From Agrypnia vestita (taxonomy: Eukaryota > Arthropoda > Insecta > Trichoptera > Phryganeidae): a stretch of 64,000 nt of DNA. The notes beneath the pieces were generated by a model. That model made no database searches and was not told the DNA's origin. It was given only the letters and a program-made list of their open reading frames with translations. The stretch's first letter is position 1, and each line of letters begins with the position of its first letter. Of this stretch, positions 56,390-64,000 are shown in pieces. The translations under genes were made by a program, and so were the position numbers. The stretch covers positions 21,923 to 85,922 of the forward strand of contig JADDOH010011212.1 in assembly GCA_016648135.1 (NCBI GenBank), read 5' to 3'.

Positions 56390-59300
56390 CTGGAATTATC
56401 AAAAGTAGGTGATATTTCACACAAATTCTAAGAACACTTACAATGTTCAATATATTATACATATCAATATTATTCAGTATTTTGTTGAAAATTAACAATT
56501 TTAACCGTAATTATGGATTATAGATTTATGTTCAAGTGTTCATTGGGATATTTTACCACTGCCTTGTATTTTGACTAGCTTTTACTGTCATTCAAGGTGT
56601 CATGATTGTTTAAAATCAAGCTCTGTCAATCAGATTATCTTTAATTTGAATATGAAAAATAACTACATAATTGAATGTGGTGGCATTTACTTTGTGGAAA
56701 TCAATTTTAACAATTATATATAAAAACACTATCTTTTTTTTTTCTCCAAAAAATTTTTTTTTAGTATCACACGACTGAGTTGAGGCTCACCTGAAGAAGG
56801 AAACGGGGGTTTTCGAAACATGTTGTGTGATACTCAAAAATAAACTAGTGGAAAAAATGAAAATAGTTTTTTAATTCACAATTATTATGAAAAATAACAC
56901 TTATGGATTCCAAATTTCTACAAACTACAAATGTTTTAAATTTGTTGAAAGATTCAAAATTGTCCTTACCGATAACGGGACATACTGCACTATTGGGGCT
57001 TTCAGCCAGTCTCCCCAGTAGTGGCTCGAGGAAGCCAGGGGCGGCCTCACAGTGAGCATCCAGGAACAACAGGGCAGGCGCGATGGCTGTGTGCGCCCCC
57101 GCTAGTCGGGCCCCTACCAATCCTGTACGGCTCGGCATACGCAGCACCCTACATGGTACTGGAATTTCCTTTACTGCCACTTCCAACTGGGCACCGAGAT
57201 ACACTGGGAATTTTAATAATATGGATGTATGGTACTTGATGGTAACATGTCCGTAAGGAATTTTATTAAATACCAGTTAATTCAAATTTAAGATAAGTGA
57301 ATACTATTGATGTGCCGGATTGTTAAAAATATATATCCGCAGATACGAATACGAATACGGATTATTGGTATCTAGATAGGCGAACACAGATCCATTAAAC
57401 TATTGGCAGATTAACAGTTAAAAGACATATCGTTTTTTTAAGTCTCTAAAAATGTGATTGTTTTTTACCTAATGTTAACCGTTCAACATCTGCCAAAAAT
57501 AACGGAAACGAATCTCTCTTCTCCCTCGGATATCTGCGGATATGGATATACATATCTGGTACATCACTAGTGGATACCGACAAACTATACGATATTGTCA
57601 CAAGATTCTAAAATTGAGAAAAACTGCATATACAAAGTGTAACAAAGCTTATCCACAAAACTTTATAGGTTCAAGCAACCATGACCTAATATCAATAGTT
57701 ATGAAGATATGCGACATCAAAGTTTGCATTTTTTTTCAATATTTCTGACTTATTTTTTGTAAAGCGTTGGACTATCACTAAAGTAACTTATATCGAATAT
57801 GAAAAATCAAAGATTACCGAACAGTCTGGACGTTTTAGAAACATCTGGAAGCCGATCAAATACGCGAATTTATACCAGAAGATTTGAGAAATTGAGATCT
57901 TATAAATTGCATTATGGCCACGCTGACAGGTTAGTCATGTTCTGATAAGAGGGAAAGTCATAGAAACAGGCGAAAAGGATAGTGAACTGTGAATATGTGT
58001 GATAGACAAAGGTGTGTACAGCATTATATACCAGAGCAAAGTGGAACCTTCAAACAAACCAAAAATTAATGTAATTTGCAAAGTGGTGAGCCACAAGTCG
58101 GTGTCCAGTGACATTATTACTAATAAAATTTTAATTGTTTCATTTGGATCCCGGATCAACAGATCTGAGACAATATTTTTCATATTAATAAAAAATAATA
58201 ATTAATACACTATGAATTAACTTATTGAGAAAAAAAGCAAACTTGTATCTAATTAAATCATTTGATTAACTTTTCCTTAAAAATTAAAAAAATTACATTA
58301 TCTAGCTGGCTTCTTCTAGCTTAGTTAGGTGTTAGTATTAAGATATCATTGTGATTCTGTTGAAGAAGTTTTGCAAAACCTTCAAAACATCTTCTGGATT
58401 GAGTTTTCTAAGGTATTCTGCCATGCTTCGACCACTTTTCTGGCCGAGGTTTTGTATCCCATCGTAGGGTCCATCTTCAGAGCTGGCGATGGACCCTGCA
58501 ATGGAATCCGAAACGTCAGCAAAAAAAGTTGTAGAAACATGGTAGAACACCTTAAAAAAACTCAAACCAGGAAATTCTGAAGGGCAGCAGAAACATAAGA
58601 ACATCGTCAAAACAGTCCAACCTTTATGATTTAGGAAATCTCAGCATACAGCAGCGGACAGATAATAAATTAATCGTAATCACCTCTGTCACTGGCATCA
58701 TCTACCAGTATTATTTCTGCCAGCAGTGCAGGGGGAGATCTGAGGGCGACGCTCCAGGCAGTCCTCAGAAGAGTTGACCAGGCCTCGTTATGGAAGACAA
58801 TTATCACACTAACCCGAGGCAAAGTGCCATCTTTGGGATACACTTTCGTCTTGCAACTGGAAAATGCATACATTTGAAAAACTTTAAAAAACCAACTTAA
58901 TTTTTTTTTTGAAATTATATACATAAAGACAATATAATCAAATTATACATCTATAACGATATACATATATGTATATCGTTATTAGTACACTAAATATTAG
59001 TATAATATATAATAATAATATATAATATATAATTAGTATAATATACTAAGTAATAGTACACTAAATCAAATAATTAAAATCCAAAATTTTGATATCATTG
59101 ACCGCCCAAAAAAACAAATCATAAAGTTGAATTTTCAAATTTCCCCTCAAAATTTTGTTTTGAATTTTTTATGTAGCTTTCCAAGTTATTTACATATACA
59201 TACATACATGTAGATTGTTTTAATTACTGAGGAATTACATTCTGTAAAATCCCAGCTTCACAAATAACATGTGGTTTCATAATAAAAATATATTATATAT

Positions 59301-60950
59301 ATTATATTTGGATATTTACAATAATACAAATAAGAGTACGTATTTGGTAATCTACATAGAAACTGTCTGTTTGAAGCACAAGCAAATCAGAGACTTAAAA
59401 ACCAGAGATGCACTTACTTTCAGATGGCAGGACTGATGCTTAGCATCTTAATTTAAATGTATGCTGGATACTGGATACAAATTTAAAAGAACCCAAATTA
59501 TAAAACCACTGTTGTTTTAACTAATTGTAAATTATTATTTCGACTAATTGTTTAATGGTTTTTTCAATTAATTGTAAATGTTTTTTTAACTAATTTTAAA
59601 TTGTTAGTTCAACTATTTTAGATTACCTAGATCGTCGCACATCAGGTAGTGTACGGTTGAGAGGAATCCGGTCACTGGCCAGCAAATTAAATCGATGAAT
59701 CTGGAAGAGTTGTCGCATCTTAGGCAGGTCTTTGGGGGCTAATTCTACTGGACGGCCTTCGTTTCCCGCTCCCGCCTGTGGACTAAAGTTGTTTTCATTC
59801 ATCAGCTCTGAAACCATAAAAAGCATTTCAAGTGGAATAAAAGACGTGGAACTTCCCCTACACATATCTGCATTTGAAGGTTAATATTGACTAAACAATT
59901 AAAATAGCTGGAATGTATTCATTATAGTGGGACTAAAATATTATAAATAAAAATTTACATTTATTTCAAGCATGTACATCACAATCACCTTACCTATTGT
60001 TATATTATCGGGATCCGGTCCCACATAATGGCCGACAACGATTCTCATCCCATGAGCATCTCTCCATTCATGCTGTCCTTTGGATAATCTGTGAAGAAAG
60101 GTTGATTAGTTCAATATATAATCAAAAAAAATCTAATGATGAATCCAACACCAAAACTAGATAAATCAATGATTACCACACTACAGCAAAACCTCGTTAA
60201 TTCGAAATTCAAGGGACCCAAAATAAACATTTCGAATTATGCGGAACCATGTTAATTCGAAATTCAAGATACAAACAAAAAAATTTTAAATCGCTATACG
60301 TTTGCGAAATTCACCAAAAATTGTAAAATTGGGAAATTGCGAGGCGACAGGATAAATTCCGCGTTACGTATGGCCGGCATACGACCAGTTAAGGCTATTC
60401 ACAACATGGCCCATTTCATTCCATTTTCTGCAAATCATAGACAACTAATACTTCGTTCAGCATCTAATACAAGTAGGTTACTTTAAGTAAATCACGTCCA
60501 CAAAACAAACTTTGGTGACAGTCTTTTTGCGGTGGATGGACCGAAGTTATAGAATAAACTACCAAACGAACTGAGACAAAAACAGATAGCTTACCACAGT
60601 TTAAAAAAACTAAAGAGGTATTAGACAATCATACAAAAAAATCAGACCATTACAACAGCCCCTAATTCTTTCTAGCCGAGCTCAGAGACAATTCTCATTC
60701 GAGTAAATGCGACTTGTGTTCCATACACACATCTCTACTTTATCTATATTTAAAATAAAACAAAATCGCTATCAAGATTAAGTACTTACTTGAGATTTAC
60801 TCCCCACTGATTATCTGGTGAAGATTTTTCTAGCGAGTGGTAGTTTGAGAAGGCCCACAGCAAAATTATTACCAGCGCTATGCTACCAAATATGGCACGC
60901 TTGCTCCTCCATCGCCCACAACCGTTAAACCATCCCTGCAGCTTCCACAT
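55383..60950 (-). CDS. Polypeptide N-acetylgalactosaminyltransferase (GALNT/pgant family), six exons, 616 aa
   Basis: Exons 60950-60790, 60088-59994, 59807-59627, 58856-58684, 57203-56970 and 56389-55383 sum to 1851 bases with consistent phases and GT/AG sites. The enzyme transfers GalNAc from UDP-GalNAc to Ser/Thr of proteins in the Golgi, starting mucin-type O-glycans. Residues 1-18 are cytosolic; about 19-37 ([20 protein letters not shown]) are the type II anchor. Catalytic domain: [12 protein letters not shown] (167-178), LVDDASDR (196-203), metal-binding FLDAHCE with D252 and H254, [11 protein letters not shown] (359-369) and HIGHIFRK with H387. The lectin domain is about 470-612, with CLD at 533-535 and QKW and QRW in the second and third repeats; the first repeat has no QxW. 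Length and layout are normal for the family. The start is the ATG five bases after an acceptor, so a non-coding first exon is expected upstream. The paralog is not assigned. Confidence 0.95.
56765..56834 (+). repeat. Hairpin-bounded hammerhead-like motif in Galnt intron 5
   Basis: AGTATCACACGAC pairs with GTTGTGTGATACT at the outer edge. Inside, CTGAAGA is followed by a six-base-pair stem GGAAAC/GTTTTC (one G-U) with a GGGG loop and then GAAAC. All three hammerhead core blocks are therefore present. A cleavable GUH site between stems I and III is not obvious. Confidence 0.5.
56970..57203 (-). CDS. Galnt coding exon 5 (metal-binding DxH)
   Basis: Acceptor ATTCCCAG, donor ATCG|GTAAGG. Encodes [10 protein letters not shown] through [20 protein letters not shown] to AVCPVI. 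GC-rich relative to its introns. Confidence 0.95.
57670..57812. mobile_element. Rep-A foldback MITE, partial arm, in Galnt intron 4
   Basis: GTTCAAGCAACCATGACCTA to TAACTTATATCGAATATGAA; no termini. Confidence 0.68.
58350..58610. repeat. Head-to-head pair of Penelope-like hammerhead-containing arms
   Basis: Minus arm from 58480: CTGAAGATGGACCC, TACGATGGGATACAAAACC. Plus arm from 58483: CTGGCGATGGACCC, TGCAATGGAATCCGAAACGT. The arms remain similar for ~120 bp outward (AAGTTGTAGAAACATGGTAG / AAGTGGTCGAAGCATGGCAG). The CTGANGA...GAAAC core and ACGT palindrome fit the minimal hammerheads of Penelope-like elements. Each arm has one or two core changes. It lies in Galnt intron 4. Confidence 0.6.
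58684..58856 (-). CDS. Galnt coding exon 4 (start of GT-A fold)
   Basis: Acceptor TTTTCCAG, donor AGAG|GTGATT. Encodes [32 protein letters not shown] and LVDDASDR. Confidence 0.95.
58857..59626 (-). other. Galnt intron 3
   Basis: AT-rich, with a TATA/AATA-rich run at 58955-59050. No mobile element recognised. Confidence 0.7.
59627..59807 (-). CDS. Galnt coding exon 3 (stem to start of catalytic domain)
   Basis: Acceptor GTTTCAG, donor CTAG|GTAATC. Encodes [20 protein letters not shown] and PDVR, the conserved segment that precedes the catalytic domain. Confidence 0.92.
59994..60088 (-). CDS. Galnt coding exon 2 (stem region)
   Basis: Acceptor TTCACAG, donor ATAG|GTAAGG. Residues 54-86, [20 protein letters not shown] and on. 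Confidence 0.88.
60089..60789 (-). other. Galnt intron 1, with a LINE fragment and a pogo-like piece
   Basis: It holds a partial pogo-like end at 60185-60300 (CAGCAAAACCTCGTTAATTC) and the LINE tail at 60340-60740 on the opposite strand. Confidence 0.75.
60340..60740 (+). pseudogene. jockey/CR1-like LINE C-terminal fragment with 3' tail
   Basis: Antisense to Galnt: [15 protein letters not shown], a stop in place of a tryptophan, then [19 protein letters not shown]. This is the usual ending of jockey/CR1-type reverse transcriptases (GP.LWN.LP.ELR). The 3' end ATGCGACTTGTGTTCC and ACACATCTCTACTTTAT closely resembles the SINE tails at 10795 and 14583. Confidence 0.65.
60790..60950 (-). CDS. Galnt coding exon 1 (cytosolic tail, membrane anchor, stem)
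   Basis: ATG at 60950-60948, with acceptor TTTTTAG five bases upstream. Ends CTCAA|GTAAGT in phase 2. Encodes residues 1-54. Confidence 0.9.
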
Positions 60951-61230
60951 GATTACTAAAAATAATAAAAAATCACTAGTTGTAAAAGTTTGCAAATGAA
61001 AATAAATACCTATCCACCTGAAGAAGAATTCCATGCACCAACTAAATTTAATAATTATTATGATGGAGAATCAAAGAGAAATAAGGAGACTATAAATGTG
61101 AATGTATACAATATTATACGCTGTTATATTATGAAATATAAATGTTCACTAAATAATTTAACTTATAATAATAACTTGTATCAAAGCGAATGAAAAACAT
61201 TGCGAACTGTCAAAACTATGTTTTGAGGAT

Positions 61231-61900
61231 GCTTACCTTTATAAAAAGTTTGAGATGAAATGTCACCGAATATAACTCATGTTAATTTGTCAAACATTAT
61301 ATTGCCTAATATACACTAAGAAACATACATGTTTCGTAAATCTAGGGAACGAAATGTAACAAAAAGCCGACACGATTAGACGTTCTGGAGAAATAATCTC
61401 TTATAGCACAATAATTTTAAGGTTTTCATTTCGAACATGGCATTTGTAAACAAGTCAGGTACGTAAGAAATACATTAATCCAACCCAAAACTGTAAAATC
61501 GTACACGACAGAACTACTAAATACTAAACTGTTACTAAACTACTCGATATGGAAACAATTCACTCAAATTCTTCCACACTCTGCATGTTTTTGACCTTTT
61601 CATACGAAATGAATATCAAATCGAAAGAAATTAATGACATAAACTACGGGACCAAAACGAACGATCGAAAATCACTCATGATGACGAAGGTCCCCATGTC
61701 CCCAAAGATCTCCTACTAATATTTATAGCGAATATAGCAACGAGACATTCTCTGCAAAACCGGTCCAAAAATCTCTTGAAAACCTTGATTTGTAGTCAAT
61801 TTTACGCACTGCACACGGTGCACACGCGAATTTGACAATAGCTGGACGACGGCTTGCTACCATCTTGCGACAGCTAAACTGCTATTCAACAATATTTCCA
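61231..61900 (-). promoter_or_regulatory. Possible upstream non-coding exon/promoter zone of Galnt
   Basis: On the minus strand, TATAAAG|GTAAGC (donor GT at 61236-61235) is a good donor upstream of the acceptor at 60957-60956. A CpG-containing stretch at 61790-61870 carries CAAGATGGTAGCAAGCCG, similar to the YY1/Pho-type motif often found at start sites. The two observations are not linked by evidence and remain a guess. Confidence 0.25.
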
Positions 61901-62063
61901 CTCATTGATTTTGTTCAAGGACTGAATTTTTAGAAGCCTTGTGAACTTTCTATAAATGTCAAAATATAATCCGATAACCCATTACGAAATCAAATGTGTT
62001 TTATTCGCGGCTTCTCTTTTAGTGTCAACGAAAGGACAAGAAGAAAACCGTGTCTGTACCTAT

Positions 62064-62283
62064 ATCCCAATTAAATAATTTCGTTGTCTGTCTGTCCGTC
62101 CGCGTAACTTCGTGTAACGTCCGCAACTTTTTTTATAGTAATTTTTTTTTCAAAAATTTTTGTCTTCAAAAAAAAATTTCGGATTTTTTTTTTTTACGAA
62201 TTTTTTTAAATAAAATAAATAAATACCTATTCCTTAGGAACCGACATGTAAAAGAACCGCCCTTTTTGACGGGTTACAGCTAT
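62064..62283 (+). mobile_element. Short non-autonomous Helitron, copy H4
   Basis: It starts TCCCAATTAAATAATTTCGT after A, shares CTGTCTGTCCGTCCGCGTAA with the family, and ends CGCCCTTTTTGACGGGTTACAG then CTAT instead of CTAG. The 3' hairpin is weakened. A T/A-rich expansion occupies the middle. Confidence 0.6.
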
Positions 62284-62834
62284 CATAAGTTATAATTTAT
62301 TACAGTTATTTTTATTTTTTTATTTATTCGAATTGAAGCTTACAATGCATTAAGATGTTTTACAAAGTAAAAGATTAAAGCGTATGAATAATATCTGCTC
62401 CATACATCTATTAATCGCTTACATTAATATCTATAAAATTACTTACTTAAAAGTGATGTTTGTATGTGTTTGTGTGTTTGTGTGTGTGTATGTGCATTTA
62501 TGTGCGTTGTACGTTGGGTTATGAAAGCATTATTTTAAGTTTTTGCTTAAGAATGTACTTTGTGTCTGCGAATAAGTCTATGTCAAGGGAATTCTTGTAT
62601 TGCAAGAATAAGTTTATGATTCTACTGAGTTTTTGGGTCGGAAAAGAGTTGTAAGTCGTGAACGACGAGTCGGTACGTGAAAGTCGATACTTGACAATAA
62701 CTCAGGACAGTCCACATTATTATTTAATATATAATGAAAAAATTTAATATCTAGGTATTTGCGTCTAGAAGCTAGAGACGGTGGAGAATAGTATATAGTT
62801 AAGAATTCATTTGACATATTATTATGTACACCTA

Positions 62835-63139
62835 CAGTGTCTGGTAGCTAAACCTTTGGCGAAGTCTCCTTCAATCAACTTAGAATAGAAAATATTCTTA
62901 TAGATATAAGCGACATCAAGGTTTGAATTTTTCCAATATTTTTTGACTTTTTTTCTCTAAAACGTTGGACTCTCATTACAGTAACTTGCAAAATGCAAAT
63001 TTAAAAATTCATTCGCTTTTATACAAGTAAAACAAAATGACTGAAACCTTTCAAAACCTTTTTTTTTCAAATTTCTGCATCAATTCTTTCAAAAGGTTTT
63101 AATCATTTTATTTGACTTGTATCAAAGCGAATGAATATA
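62835..63139. mobile_element. Rep-A foldback MITE cut by a mariner insertion
   Basis: Left end CAGTGTCTGGTAGCTAAAC after TA; left arm, centre and the beginning of the right arm (ATCAAAGCGAATGAATA) are present. The remainder is displaced by the mariner that begins at 63140. Confidence 0.75.
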
Positions 63140-64000
63140 TTAGGTCCTTACATATGAAATTGGCGTTTAGTATGGGAGGAACATAAAGCCGATTCTTTTT
63201 TATTATAATATATTTATTTAATCAAAGTATGTACCATTGCTATCTATGCACTTTTGCCATCTCATAGGTAGTTCATCGATCCCTTTACTAAAAAAACCAT
63301 TCGGACGGGAATCAATAAAATCTTTGAAGGCGGTTTGGACTGCCCCATCGGAGTTGAATTTTTTCCTTTGCAAGAAGTTATCCGAATTTCGAAAAAAATG
63401 GTAATCTGTTGGGGCAAGGTCCGGAGAGTTCGGTGGATGTCTTAGACATTCCAATTGAAGCTCCTCTAATTTGGTAGCCGTCTGTTGTGCAGTGTGTGGT
63501 CTAGCGTTATCATGAAGCAGCAGTGGCCTAGAGCGATTAACCAGCCTCGGTTGTTTAGCAGCTAGCTTTTCCATCATGGTTTGTAGTTGCTGACAATAGA
63601 CATCTGCCGTAATCGTCTGGCCAGATTTAAGAAAGCTGTAGTGAACGACACCAGCACTAGTCCACCAAACTAACTCACAAGTAACTTTTTGGGAGTCAAT
63701 TTTCGCTTGGGGCATGGTTTGTCTGGTTCGGCAGGGTTCAGCCATTGCGATGAGCGCTTCCGATTATCGTACAGGATCCACTTTTCATCACAGGTAATGA
63801 TTCGATTTAAAATCCCTTCATTATTGTGCCGGTTGAGTAATGCAACGCAGCAGTCAACGCGCGTTTGTTGATTTGCTTCACTCAATTCGTGAGGTACCCA
63901 CCTTTCAAGCTTTTTCACCTTACCAATTTGCTTCAAGTGGATTAAAACAGTTTTATCACTAACACCGCAGCATGCAGCTAACTCGGATGTGGTTTGCGAT
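63140..64000 (-). mobile_element. Mariner (cecropia-like, DD34D) transposon, right copy, runs off the window
   Basis: The terminal inverted repeat starts at 63140 (TTAGGTCCTTACATATGAAA) after TA at 63138-63139. The coding part follows on the minus strand up to the window end. It is inverted relative to the copy at 1-137. Confidence 0.92.
63218..64000 (-). pseudogene. Mariner transposase, frameshifted, 5' end outside the window
   Basis: From the window edge the minus strand reads a helix-turn-helix part (TSELAACCGVSDKTVLIHLK), then WVPHELSE and the first catalytic Asp in ITCDEKW. Near 63670 two extra bases shift the frame. The second frame continues VWWTSAGVVHYSFL, the second catalytic Asp in HDNARPH and the third in SPDLAPTDYHFF, 34 residues later (DD34D). 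It ends SNGTYFD at the stop 63220-63218. All three catalytic residues remain, but the frameshift makes this copy inactive. The sequence is closest in style to the cecropia subfamily. Confidence 0.9.

Noticed and set aside
60951..61034. Upstream in-frame methionine extending the Galnt N-terminus (from 61034)
   Set aside because: The extension has no family resemblance, and an acceptor (TTTTTAG) lies five bases before the MWKL start, so the upstream part is intron.

Overview
The window is eukaryotic: AT-rich, intron-containing, and dominated by transposable-element remains. It is probably from a moth or butterfly. The evidence is RTE-type LINE remnants of the kind common in Lepidoptera, a degenerate LINE piece near 35.45 kb carrying a CCGCAGGGGTAGGCAGAG-type segment, and many taggtacctac-like words. 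Order-level assignment is inference (about 0.7). No bacterial, phage or CRISPR feature is visible.

Two host genes can be assembled exon by exon, with reading phases that close exactly. (1) A three-exon plus-strand gene, coding from 40872 to 51465, encodes a 161-residue secreted, GPI-anchor-type Ly6/uPAR three-finger protein with ten mature cysteines. (2) A six-exon minus-strand gene, coding from 60950 to 55383, encodes a 616-residue polypeptide N-acetylgalactosaminyltransferase with a type II signal anchor, a GT-A catalytic domain and a C-terminal ricin-type lectin domain. The genes point tail to tail, with stop codons about 3.9 kb apart. Nothing in the sequence links them functionally; both products would pass through the secretory pathway.

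The other ~55 kb is a layered mobile-element record. Left part (1-16 kb): the end of a cecropia-like mariner, a GC-rich block with a good splice donor, a 1.25-kb hAT element with a perfect-looking architecture, LINE pieces, a tRNA-derived SINE and a short Helitron. Middle (16-40 kb): Helitron copies, a three-layer hAT/foldback/hAT nest at 19.6-21.6 kb, four related foldback elements (called Rep-C here), four copies of a 280-320 bp repeat (Rep-D), RTE fragments, a 24-bp minisatellite with a 96-bp higher-order period, and a Harbinger-type element with a MADF-domain gene fragment. Right part (40-64 kb): the two genes with foldback MITEs, hAT MITEs, a pogo-like MITE and Penelope-like hammerhead-type motifs in and around their introns, ending in a second mariner in inverted orientation.

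I did not find a clearly new functional system. The most informative signals are direct insertion records (target-site duplications, an empty-site comparison and nested insertions), a SINE and LINE that share a 3' tail, a tRNA-like segment inside a Helitron, and paired hammerhead-like cores. Long stretches without recognisable content are stated as such.
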